A stretch of 36,853 nucleotides of DNA from Eutrophocola sp964601805 (lineage in GTDB: Bacteria > Pseudomonadota > Gammaproteobacteria > Pseudomonadales > Pseudohongiellaceae), in contig CAZROW010000027.1 of the NCBI GenBank assembly GCA_964601805.1, forward strand, positions 1 to 36,853, written 5' to 3'. Below are positions 1-7,102 of the stretch, piece by piece (positions within the stretch are counted from its first letter, which is position 1; the number at the start of each line of letters is the position of its first letter). The position numbers and the translations under genes are program-made. Below the pieces are notes generated by a model, which worked only from the letters and a program-made list of their open reading frames with translations, ran no database searches and was not told where the DNA came from.

Positions 1-98
1 CTGTCGAAATCGATCTCTGCGACTGTCTGCGCAAGTGTGGAAGTTGTGGTGAAGGTCATCAACGCCAAAGTGACCAGCTGCAGAGCATCGTTTTTCAT
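1..98 (-). CDS. N-terminal fragment of an exported protein (cut by window edge)
   Basis: Reading the minus strand from the ATG at 96-98 gives about 32 residues before the window ends. They form a signal peptide: a short polar start (MKND), a hydrophobic stretch around residues 7-16, a Thr/Ser-rich segment and a likely cleavage after an LAQ motif near residue 24. A good ribosome binding site (AGGAAAG) lies about 7 bases upstream of the ATG. The protein is therefore exported to the periplasm or beyond, but nothing of the mature domain is visible and no function can be assigned. It could be read together with the minus-strand gene at 167-730, which lies upstream in the same direction, but the gap holds a hairpin-like repeat, so co-transcription is uncertain. 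Confidence 0.6.
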   Translation of the reverse strand, partial: MKNDALQLVTLALMTFTTTSTLAQTVAEIDFD

Positions 99-158
99 GA
101 TTGCCTTTCCTTTTTATCAGTACCCGTAGTCTAGCTGTCACGGTCCACAATAAGCAAA

Positions 159-179
159 GGGACAGATTATTCTGACCCC
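159..179. repeat. Short imperfect hairpin related to the 41-nt hairpins at 3253 and 4753
   Basis: On the minus strand the bases read GGGGTCAGAATAA followed by TCTGTCCC. The two arms pair with one mismatch around a very short loop. The left arm differs by one base from the GGGGTCAGAGTAA arm of the hairpin at 3253-3293. The minus-strand continuation (CCCTTTGCTT) resembles the CTTTGGT that follows both longer hairpins. The TAA in the motif is the stop codon of the gene at 167-730, so the element lies over the 3' end of that gene. It may be a decayed member of the same repeat family, or a weak terminator. Confidence 0.45.
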
Positions 180-730
180 ATTGAATCGATGCGGCTCAGA
201 AATGCCTTGATATGCGGTGTCTGGAAATCCTGGTTGTAAGCCGTGATCATGAAACCTGTCTTGAACTCGTCCCGGTGATTGGCGATGAACAGGTCGAGAG
301 TGGCCTGGATATCATTAAGGACCACGAGTTGCCGATCCAGTTGCCATTCGCCAGGCTGTGCCATGATGACCCGGCATGAGGCTGCGCGACAATCCGTGGT
401 GATATCGGTGAACTGGTGTTCGGTGGAATCCTTGAGGTGGCTGGAGATTTTCGCTGTCATGTGTGCGGCCCAGTCGGTATCATGCGGCTCGACATCAAAG
501 CGCAAATCCGCCCGCAGCCGGTCGTGGACCATTTGCGAGAATTCCTGGTTACTGACTTCGTCGACCTGCTCCGGGTCGAGTCCTTCCGGGCCAATGCCGG
601 TAAAGCGTATGAGCAGGTGGCCGTCTTCGTCGTTGAAAACAAAATCCCGCGAGGACTGGGCATGACCGTCTGTTGGGCCGATTGCCAGGGCCACAAGCAG
701 GAAATTTACGCAAAACAGCAAGGCGCGCAT
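167..730 (-). CDS. Secreted protein of unknown function with a C-x4-C pair
   Basis: This encodes 187 residues from the ATG at 728-730. That start is preferred over the upstream in-frame ATG at 797-799 because it begins directly with a clean signal peptide (MRALLFCVNFLLVALAIG, likely cut near GHAQ). The mature part is acidic and has a DEDGHLLIRF segment and a conserved-looking DCRAASCRV segment whose two cysteines could form a disulfide. The central part is probably helical. I recall small secreted gammaproteobacterial proteins with a similar CRxxxCRV pattern, none with a known function. The last codons and the stop coincide with a repeat-like motif (159-179), so the C-terminal GSE may come from the repeat. 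Function unknown; that it is exported is well supported. Confidence 0.7.
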   Translation of the reverse strand: MRALLFCVNFLLVALAIGPTDGHAQSSRDFVFNDEDGHLLIRFTGIGPEGLDPEQVDEVSNQEFSQMVHDRLRADLRFDVEPHDTDWAAHMTAKISSHLKDSTEHQFTDITTDCRAASCRVIMAQPGEWQLDRQLVVLNDIQATLDLFIANHRDEFKTGFMITAYNQDFQTPHIKAFLSRIDSMGSE

Positions 731-982
731 GGTCGTTTGCCGACTCCGGGAACTCATCGATACGGGCAATTTTGCCTGTTCCAGGCCCTGAACTGTCAAG
801 TTTTATCTGTCGGAATGTGCTGGCCAGGTCCAATTGTTGAGGGTTAGACCCTGTGATACTCTTTCCGGGCATGAGCCAGATGTGTGCGGTAGGCGAATAG
901 CGGAGCCATTGCAAGGTTGCATTAGTTGCATTGGTTGAATAGTTGAGTAGCTGGAGACTTCACATTTCAAGGGGCAAACACG

Positions 983-1369
983 ATGATCAAACGGACTTTG
1001 TTATTCACGGTCGCCAGCTGGCTTATGGCCAGTGCGGCATGGGGGCATCATTCTCTTTCGGCGGTGTACAACATTCGTGCACAAGGTGAAGTGACTGGTG
1101 TAGTTAAAAGCATCCAGTTCATCAATCCACATGGTGTCATCAGGCTGGAGGCGCCGGGCGACGACGGCACGTTGACCGAATGGGAGTTGACCACCGGATC
1201 GGCGAATACGCTGGCCAGCCTCGGTTTCAGCGGCGAAGGCCCCAACACGGTGATTGCCGGGGATGTCGTCACCATTTCCTACTTTCCGGCCCGTAACGGC
1301 AAGCCATTGGGCTTCATCCGGTCAATCACGCTGGATGGTGACCGCACCATCGAATTCGAAATCGAATAA
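983..1369 (+). CDS. DUF6152-like small secreted protein
   Basis: This is a 128-residue protein with a signal peptide (residues 1-21, MIKRTLLFTV... AWG) followed at once by HHS, the hallmark start of the mature DUF6152 proteins. It then shows the family's pattern: VTGVVKSIQFINPHGVIRLE (residues about 37-56), a WELTTGS segment, and a late GDVVTISYFPARNGKPLGFI stretch. These are small beta-rich periplasmic proteins; their function is not known to me. In other genomes they often sit beside exported proteins like the two genes downstream. Here the next gene starts 36 bases after the stop, so the genes at 983, 1406 and 3321 probably form one operon. The family call is from remembered motifs. Confidence 0.8.
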   Translation: MIKRTLLFTVASWLMASAAWGHHSLSAVYNIRAQGEVTGVVKSIQFINPHGVIRLEAPGDDGTLTEWELTTGSANTLASLGFSGEGPNTVIAGDVVTISYFPARNGKPLGFIRSITLDGDRTIEFEIE

Positions 1370-1405
1370 TACTCAAGCGTCAATCTAATCAAGGGGGAAT
1401 CAATC

Positions 1406-3202
1406 ATGGCCTTGTACAAGGGAATGATTAAAAATCTGGCCGCCGCGGGAATGTCGCTTGCAATTACCATGGCTCTGGCGCCGACAGCGAGTGCGCAATT
1501 CGGTCCGCCACCGGATTTATATACACCTGAGCCGGAAGCACGCGACCTGAAATCGGTGCTGATGAACTGGACCTGGCACATGGGTATGCTGCGGGGCATC
1601 GAGGAGCACGAGCTCATCGTGTCACTGGAGTATCGAGCGGAAGGCACCATCAAGGTCAACGGTCAGGATTGCCGCATCGCTCCCTTTGAGGTTGGCCCGA
1701 GAGAGGGCGAGTTGGGTTCATCCGGCTATCGCATCAGTGCGAGCTTCCAGGAGCCGGGCTACCGCACCCAGATCAACTGCACCTTGCCTAACGGTGAAAC
1801 GTATTCCAACGTCGAGGTCCTGAGCGGGAATTATGCCTGGGATGCAAGCAGCCCCGGTGCTGGCCTGGTGTCCGGAGAAGGCAATGTGACGGCGATGCCG
1901 GATACCTTGGCAGAACGCCGGATTCGCCTCTGGGCCAGTCCATTTGGTGCAGCGAAGGCCGCCCTTGCCGGGGCCGGCATACCGTTGCGCAAAGTCTGGC
2001 GTAATCCGGGCGGATTGCTCGAGGGTGGTTCGATGACACTCGGCGACACGTCAGTGCGCTGGGAAGGCACCACACCGGTTATTAGCTTCCCGATTCCCGG
2101 CGTCGAGGGCGCAACCGGTGTTGCCCGGCTCGATGATCGCTTCATGGCCGAGTCCGTGGTGGTCACGCACGAAGGCAATACCTATGAATTCGAGTACGGC
2201 GACTACGACGACTACAACAATGACCTGCACCTGATCGAAGTCTATATGGCCGGCACCATGACCGAGAGCAAGAATGGTGAGGTGATGCGGGACCTGCGCA
2301 CCAGGCAAACCGAAACAGGTAGCGTCTATGTCGTTGTCCCCGTGCCTCCGAGTGTCAGCGGAATGCCCGTGCAGCCGGTTGACATGTACGGCACCGACCA
2401 GGAAGCTCCGGTGCTTTCCTCCACCGCACCGACACCGCGCCTGGCGGACGGCAAACCTGACCTGACGGGCATGTGGAGTAGCCCCAGCAAGTTTTTCATC
2501 TGGAACTATGGCAGCCGTCGTTGTGCACCAACGCAACTTGATGGCTGCAGTACGGCGTGGAATCAGACGATCGACTTTGCGTTCGAAGCCGCTTCGCGCT
2601 TCGGACCGAACCGGCCAATCTATCGTCCCGAGCACTGGGACGAGGTGATCTGGCTCGATATGTGGACCAACCGTTACGACCCCATCATGACCTGTCAGCC
2701 GATGGGAATTCCACGACAGGGTGCTCCGGGACGGATATTCCATACTGAAAATGACATTACGCTGCTTTACGGCAGCGGTGGTGATGGCGGTGGCGGCTAT
2801 CCCGAGTTCCGCGTGATTGCCACTGATGGCAGGCAGATCAGCCAAAGAGAGGTAATCCAGACCAAGTACACCGGCCATTCAGTCGGTCACTGGGAAGGCG
2901 ATACGCTGGTGATCGAGTCAATTGGATTCACCCCGGCAACATGGCTTGCGCGTGGCGGCTTTTTCCACTCCGAAGACATGAAGGTCACCGAGCGTTTCAC
3001 GCGCCAGGGTAATGAGGTCATGTTTGAGGTGACGGTCGAGGATCCCCAGGTGTTGTTGCAGCCCTGGAAGATGACCCCAATGCTGATGACGCTGGCTGAT
3101 GAACAGGGTGGCGATAATGCCCGTGCCAGTCTTGTTGGCGTGGAGCGAGGGCACTGCCAGCAGCTTGAACTGGACGATATTGTCACGCAGTATCGCCACT
3201 AG
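1406..3202 (+). CDS. Large exported protein, WEGDTLVIE family (paralogue 1 of 3)
   Basis: A 598-residue protein with a GGGGG ribosome binding site before the ATG and a signal peptide cut near ASAQ (residue 31). Residues 35-330 are a region of unknown fold with scattered Cys (89, 125) and Tyr/Asp-rich segments (YGDYDDYNND, near 264-273). The C-terminal half opens with LADGKPDLTGMW (346-357), then a DPIMTCQPMGIPR segment (425-437), a dGRQ turn (474-477) and HSVGHWEGDTLVIES (491-505), followed by VTERF and a TVEDP strand. This C-terminal architecture recurs in the window at 3321-4748 and 12914-13654. I know the pattern from many environmental proteobacteria and Acidobacteria, always as exported proteins of unknown function. 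A beta-rich binding or hydrolytic role is possible but unproven. Confidence 0.8.
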   Translation: MALYKGMIKNLAAAGMSLAITMALAPTASAQFGPPPDLYTPEPEARDLKSVLMNWTWHMGMLRGIEEHELIVSLEYRAEGTIKVNGQDCRIAPFEVGPREGELGSSGYRISASFQEPGYRTQINCTLPNGETYSNVEVLSGNYAWDASSPGAGLVSGEGNVTAMPDTLAERRIRLWASPFGAAKAALAGAGIPLRKVWRNPGGLLEGGSMTLGDTSVRWEGTTPVISFPIPGVEGATGVARLDDRFMAESVVVTHEGNTYEFEYGDYDDYNNDLHLIEVYMAGTMTESKNGEVMRDLRTRQTETGSVYVVVPVPPSVSGMPVQPVDMYGTDQEAPVLSSTAPTPRLADGKPDLTGMWSSPSKFFIWNYGSRRCAPTQLDGCSTAWNQTIDFAFEAASRFGPNRPIYRPEHWDEVIWLDMWTNRYDPIMTCQPMGIPRQGAPGRIFHTENDITLLYGSGGDGGGGYPEFRVIATDGRQISQREVIQTKYTGHSVGHWEGDTLVIESIGFTPATWLARGGFFHSEDMKVTERFTRQGNEVMFEVTVEDPQVLLQPWKMTPMLMTLADEQGGDNARASLVGVERGHCQQLELDDIVTQYRH

Positions 3203-3252
3203 AATCCGGAGAGCTGGTCCAAAGGCCCGAAGGGATTTAATTTCGAATCAAC

Positions 3253-3293
3253 AGGGGTCAGAGTAACCTGGAAACCAGTTTACTCTGACCCCT
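3253..3293. repeat. 41-nt hairpin, element A
   Basis: A 14-base arm AGGGGTCAGAGTAA (3253-3266) pairs perfectly with TTACTCTGACCCCT (3280-3293). Inside, after one C/T mismatch, CTGG pairs with CCAG around an AAA loop, giving 18 pairs in 41 bases. It lies between the genes at 1406-3202 and 3321-4748 and is followed by CTTTGGTTTG rather than a long T-tract. It matches element B (4753-4793) in length, plan and flank, with compensating base changes. It could be a REP-like repeat, an operon-internal attenuator or an mRNA-stabilising stem. Confidence 0.85.
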
Positions 3294-3320
3294 TTGGTTT
3301 GTAAGACAAGAGGAAGAAAC

Positions 3321-4748
3321 ATGATTCGCAGTAAACCATTCCAGGTCACCGCCATTCTTGCAGTTATTTTTGCCGCGCCTGCAGGCGCGCAAGAGATTGC
3401 CGATCCGGGCTTTATCAGTGTCGGTCGCGGTGCTCCGATTGTCGGGGCGGTACCGGAACTCACCTTCTCGTTCGGTCCTTCCAGCGACTCTGAGCAGGAG
3501 CGCCGCATCCAGGAGCAGATTGAGAACTACCCCTTCGTGGGGCCAATGACCATGTTTGGCCGTCCTGAGATCAGGATCGGCAGCGCGTTCAATGGTGATT
3601 CGCCGGACGGCGTTGAGCCGCTGGAGACTGATCTTTTTACTTCATCTGACTTTTATGCTGATGTGGAACTGTGGAGTGATCCCCGTTACTTTCGCTGCAA
3701 CAGTCCGTTCGCTCTTGAATCGCAACGTGGTGCCAACAATACGGGGATGATGGGTGACGATCCACCGCGCACGGCGGCCTGGGGTGAGTGCGACCGGGAT
3801 ATTCCGCGTGAAGGTATCGTCAGTCCGTATGGATTTGATACGGCACAGGCGCATTACGAGGCACTGCTAGAGGAAACCGAGGCGCGCGGCGGGCCTACCG
3901 AACACACCTGGGAGTCGCTGCCCCATGGCATGAATGGCCGTTTCGGTCCCGGTGGTTTCTTCGACAGCTGGTACTCCTTGATGGTTGCTGTCCAGTTTCC
4001 CACGGTATTGTCGGTGCTCACACCGGAATACCAGCAGCGTTTTGTCCAGGATGCCTACCACCAGGCCGTCACCAATGCGGCCCAGTGGCCCTCGCAATAC
4101 TGCTGGCCGGAAGGTTTCATGCGGCGCTGGTACTCTGCGGCGGTCCAGGCACCCTGGTCTGTGCTGGTAACGCCAAAGCTTGTCCAGTTCATGGGAGGCA
4201 TCGCTGACAACTTTGTCACGAATATCCATGTCGGCCGTGAGTTCGAGTTTGACGGCCAGGTGCCGCGGCTAGGCGCCGATGTACCACGCTGGTATGGCGA
4301 TACCATCGGTTTCTGGGACGGAGATGCGCTGATCACCTGGACATCCAATATCCAGGGCTGGGCGGGGCACGGGGTATTTGAGTTTTCCAGCAAAATGCAG
4401 ACGATCGAGATTTACACTGCGATGCGTGATGACGCTGGCGAGGTCACGGCCATCAACCATGAAGCGATCCTCTACGATCCCGAAGCCTTTGTCGACCCGA
4501 TACGCATCGTGCGCAACTATCCAAAAGTCAGTGATTTCGACGAAGGCGATCCGGCCGTGTATATCGAATGTATCCAGACAATCTTCCCGATTGATGGTTA
4601 TGCGACACCGGTAGCTCCGGGTGAGACCATCGAGTACGAGGTGCCGGACATGTATGGCCGTCCCTGGGCCCAGATCTGGGAGAAGTATTTCGAGGAAGGC
4701 ATGACGCCGCCGGACGAGGAAGGCGATATCTTTGACTTCAGCAACTGA
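3321..4748 (+). CDS. Large exported protein, divergent relative of the WEGDTLVIE family (paralogue 2 of 3)
   Basis: This encodes 475 residues. The ATG at 3321 is chosen over one at 3294 because it has AGAGGAAG just upstream and starts the signal peptide (MIRSKPFQVTAILAVIFAAP, cut near AGAQ). The mature protein is acidic and aromatic-rich. Residues 110-160 hold a segment with two Cys (FRCNS, WGECDR). The C-terminal half has a PRWYGDTIGFWDGDALITW motif, the counterpart of HSVGHWEGDTLVIE in the gene upstream, followed by a FEFSSKMQTIEIYTAM segment comparable to MKVTERFTR. A late ECIQTIFPID and a C-terminal GRPWAQIWEKYF segment are distinctive. It is probably co-transcribed with the genes at 983 and 1406, although element A lies in the 118-base gap. 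Function unknown. Confidence 0.75.
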   Translation: MIRSKPFQVTAILAVIFAAPAGAQEIADPGFISVGRGAPIVGAVPELTFSFGPSSDSEQERRIQEQIENYPFVGPMTMFGRPEIRIGSAFNGDSPDGVEPLETDLFTSSDFYADVELWSDPRYFRCNSPFALESQRGANNTGMMGDDPPRTAAWGECDRDIPREGIVSPYGFDTAQAHYEALLEETEARGGPTEHTWESLPHGMNGRFGPGGFFDSWYSLMVAVQFPTVLSVLTPEYQQRFVQDAYHQAVTNAAQWPSQYCWPEGFMRRWYSAAVQAPWSVLVTPKLVQFMGGIADNFVTNIHVGREFEFDGQVPRLGADVPRWYGDTIGFWDGDALITWTSNIQGWAGHGVFEFSSKMQTIEIYTAMRDDAGEVTAINHEAILYDPEAFVDPIRIVRNYPKVSDFDEGDPAVYIECIQTIFPIDGYATPVAPGETIEYEVPDMYGRPWAQIWEKYFEEGMTPPDEEGDIFDFSN

Positions 4749-4752
4749 ATCC

Positions 4753-4793
4753 AGCGGTCAGGGTAAGATGTTTCACACCTTACCCTGACCGCT
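4753..4793. repeat. 41-nt hairpin, element B (likely bidirectional terminator)
   Basis: A 15-base arm AGCGGTCAGGGTAAG (4753-4767) pairs perfectly with CTTACCCTGACCGCT (4779-4793). Inside, after an A/C mismatch, TGT pairs with ACA around a TTC loop. The element is 41 bases long like element A at 3253, and begins exactly 1500 bases after it. It starts 4 bases after the stop of the gene at 3321-4748 and ends 25 bases from the stop of the convergent gene at 4819-6132. It is followed by CTTTGGTGTTTTT on the plus strand, so it may terminate transcription. Confidence 0.85.
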
Positions 4794-4818
4794 TTGGTGT
4801 TTTTCCTTGAGTATTTTG

Positions 4819-6132
4819 CTATTCGATCTCGCTGCGATGGGTTTCCCTGGCGCTAAAGGCAGTGAGTGCAACCACTATCGTAACGGCTAAAGCAAACCCA
4901 CCCACTTTCAGTGGGATCTGATCGGCGCCTGGTGGTGCAATGGCTACAAAAATGGCCGGGAAAAATGCCGTGATCATGGTCCCCAGGTTTTGTGAGATGG
5001 CCATTGCAGAGACTCTTACCCGGGCAGGGAACAGTTCCGGGTAGAAACTCGGAAAAACGGCGTTATAGCCCTGGTAGATCACTCCCCACATCAACAGCGA
5101 CAGCACAATGGCCAGGGGCACGTTGTGGATACTGATGGCATAAAGGTAGGCAAAGGAGAGCAGTCCGGCTACCAGCGAGCCGACTATGACGGGTTTGCGT
5201 CGTCCAACCCTGTCGGACAATTTGCCAACAAAGGGAATGACCACAACGGCTACGATGTTGCCAAGGACCGGGATCCACAAATACACGGAAGTAGAAAAAC
5301 CAATGCCGTAGCTTTCCTGGACAGCATAGGCAGCCCCAAAAACAGTGGTGACGACGGGAATCACGTTCATCAATGACATGATTACTACCCGCAGCATGTT
5401 GGGCCAGTGTTCACGTATCGCCGTCAGGGCAGGAATGATCTGTACTTCGCTGCTTTCCACTTTCGCATTGAACACAGGTGTTTCTTCCACGCTGCGACGA
5501 ATGATGAAGGCCGCAATGATGACAAGGAAACTGAGCAGGAAGGGAATGCGCCAGCCCCAGCTTTCGAAGCCCTCTGGTGACAGGGCGTAGGCCAGGGGCA
5601 GGAAAATGGCCGCCGCGAGAATCTGGCCGGCCTGGACGCCTTGCAGGGTAAAGCTGGCGTAAAATCCGCGCTGATCAGAAGGCGCATGTTCCAGGATCAT
5701 GGTACTTGCACCGGAGATTTCGCCGGCAACGGCAAAGCCCTGGATCAGGCGCAATATCACCAGTAGCAGCGGGGCCAGCCAGCCAATTTGTTCATAGGTT
5801 GGTAACAGGCCGACGCCCATGGTGGAGCCGCCCATGAGGAACATGCACAGCAACAGGACTTTTTTACGGCCATGGGTGTCTCCCCAGTGACCAAGGACAA
5901 TGGCACCGATCGGCCTGGCTACGTAGCCGACACCGTAGGTGGCCAGTGAGGCTGCCAGGGCAACCCGGGGATCATCAGAAGGAAAGAACAGTTGTGGAAA
6001 CACCAGTGCCGAGGCAGTGGCATAGATGAAAAAGTCGTAATACTCGAGAACCGAGCCAATCCAGCCGCTAGCAGTTGCACGTCGGGTTTGAGTGTCGGTT
6101 TTGTTATTGCCAAATAAAATCTTGTTAAACAT
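4819..6132 (-). CDS. MFS transporter of the metabolite:H+ symporter (MHS) type, shikimate/dicarboxylate-like
   Basis: A 437-residue, 12-helix inner-membrane carrier. Residues 18-40 (RRATASGWIGSVLEYYDFFIY) are the characteristic start of MHS proteins such as ProP, ShiA and KgtP. The loop-2 signature GHWGDTHGRKK (about 81-91), a LRLIQGFAVAGE segment in helix 4, and a second half with GKLSDRVGRRKP follow, with family-typical length. MHS carriers import organic acids or betaines with protons. The next gene upstream in the same direction (6206-7048) resembles a catabolic quinate/shikimate dehydrogenase. In Corynebacterium a similar pair (QsuA/QsuD) serves shikimate and quinate uptake and oxidation, so a shikimate- or quinate-like substrate is the best guess; it is an inference from context. 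The gene is probably the last of a minus-strand operon. Confidence 0.85.
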   Translation of the reverse strand: MFNKILFGNNKTDTQTRRATASGWIGSVLEYYDFFIYATASALVFPQLFFPSDDPRVALAASLATYGVGYVARPIGAIVLGHWGDTHGRKKVLLLCMFLMGGSTMGVGLLPTYEQIGWLAPLLLVILRLIQGFAVAGEISGASTMILEHAPSDQRGFYASFTLQGVQAGQILAAAIFLPLAYALSPEGFESWGWRIPFLLSFLVIIAAFIIRRSVEETPVFNAKVESSEVQIIPALTAIREHWPNMLRVVIMSLMNVIPVVTTVFGAAYAVQESYGIGFSTSVYLWIPVLGNIVAVVVIPFVGKLSDRVGRRKPVIVGSLVAGLLSFAYLYAISIHNVPLAIVLSLLMWGVIYQGYNAVFPSFYPELFPARVRVSAMAISQNLGTMITAFFPAIFVAIAPPGADQIPLKVGGFALAVTIVVALTAFSARETHRSEIE

Positions 6133-6205
6133 GGTGTGATGTTCCAGGTATGCCTGACTTCAGGAGACAGGCTTGTTATTTTGTTATGGAATCAATGCCA
6201 GTCGT

Positions 6206-7048
6206 TCAGTTCAGCCAGCTTAACGTTTCCTTCAGTAGTGCATCGCTTGCTTCAATCTCCACCCCTGTAAAGAGCCGGAATGCATCCAGCCCCTGGAAAA
6301 TCCACAAATCAAAACCTGAAATACATTCTAACCCTGCATTGCGACAATGGCCCAGGAAGGCGGTGTTCAAGGGTGTGTATACCGCGTCAAAAGCCCATCT
6401 TTGCGTGTTGATGTAACCAGGGTCGATGACTGACTCGGTACTATTGTTCATGCCTACGGCAGTACAGTTCACCAGGCCATCGGCTGACTTGATGGCATCG
6501 GGTAATTCATCATGTTCTACAATCCGTGCTGAAACCTGCCGGCTTTCCAGTAAGGTGACCAGTGATTGGGCCTGCGCCCGGGATGTATCATGGACAAGTA
6601 GTTCCCTGCATCCCTTGTCGCCAAGCCCTGAGGCCACAGCCCGGCCGACACCACCGGCACCGCAAAGCAAAACCCGTCCCGGTTCTTCACGGCCCATGAT
6701 TTTTTCGTAGGCTTTTTTAAAGCCACTGTAATCGGTATTGGCGCCCCTGATATCTTCCTTATCAAGTAACAGGGTATTGTAGGAACCGATCTGTTCGTGC
6801 CCCTGGATGCAGGGTGATTTCACCAGGGGATAAATGTCCTGCTTGAAAGGGTGGGTGATATTGAGCCCGACAAATCCTTTATCCCTGGCAAGCCGGATGT
6901 GTTCCCGGGGTGACAGCGGGGGAAGCTCATGCGTATCAAGCAGGACGTAATCCATCGCCACATCCGCAAGGTTGGCCAGATACTGCTGCAGGCGCGGCAT
7001 CCTGGAGCGTGCAATGTTTGCACCCAATAGTCCCAGTTTCAGTGTCAT
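6206..7048 (-). CDS. Quinate/shikimate dehydrogenase-like enzyme (AroE family, likely NAD-linked)
   Basis: A 280-residue AroE-family protein. The catalytic Lys is in NITHPFK (K69), the partner Asp in NTDYSGF (D106), and Asn91 matches the substrate-binding Asn. The dinucleotide loop is CGAGGVGRAV (about 131-140). After the second strand it reads HDTSRAQ. The anabolic NADP enzyme has NRT there, while the Corynebacterium NAD-dependent quinate/shikimate dehydrogenase has a similar DTSRAQ. ADGLVNCTAVGMN follows. The N-terminal substrate motif is GANIARSRMP: the first of the two carboxylate-binding serines is kept (S15), the second is Met (M17). This and the two flanking transporters point to a catabolic role on quinate, shikimate or a related acid rather than the housekeeping shikimate pathway. 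The exact substrate is unknown. Confidence 0.85.
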   Translation of the reverse strand: MTLKLGLLGANIARSRMPRLQQYLANLADVAMDYVLLDTHELPPLSPREHIRLARDKGFVGLNITHPFKQDIYPLVKSPCIQGHEQIGSYNTLLLDKEDIRGANTDYSGFKKAYEKIMGREEPGRVLLCGAGGVGRAVASGLGDKGCRELLVHDTSRAQAQSLVTLLESRQVSARIVEHDELPDAIKSADGLVNCTAVGMNNSTESVIDPGYINTQRWAFDAVYTPLNTAFLGHCRNAGLECISGFDLWIFQGLDAFRLFTGVEIEASDALLKETLSWLN

Positions 7049-7102
7049 GAATGCATCCTGTGTCTATCCTCATCAAAAGGTCTGGGTGATGACCAATGTT
7101 CC

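Noticed and set aside
2051..2878. 275-codon reading opposite the exported-protein gene
   Set aside because: It lies wholly antisense to the clear gene at 1406-3202, and its His/Val-rich translation has no family pattern.
1406..4748. The genes at 1406 and 3321 as one gene split by a frameshift
   Set aside because: Each has its own ribosome binding site and complete signal peptide, and the gap contains a structured hairpin.
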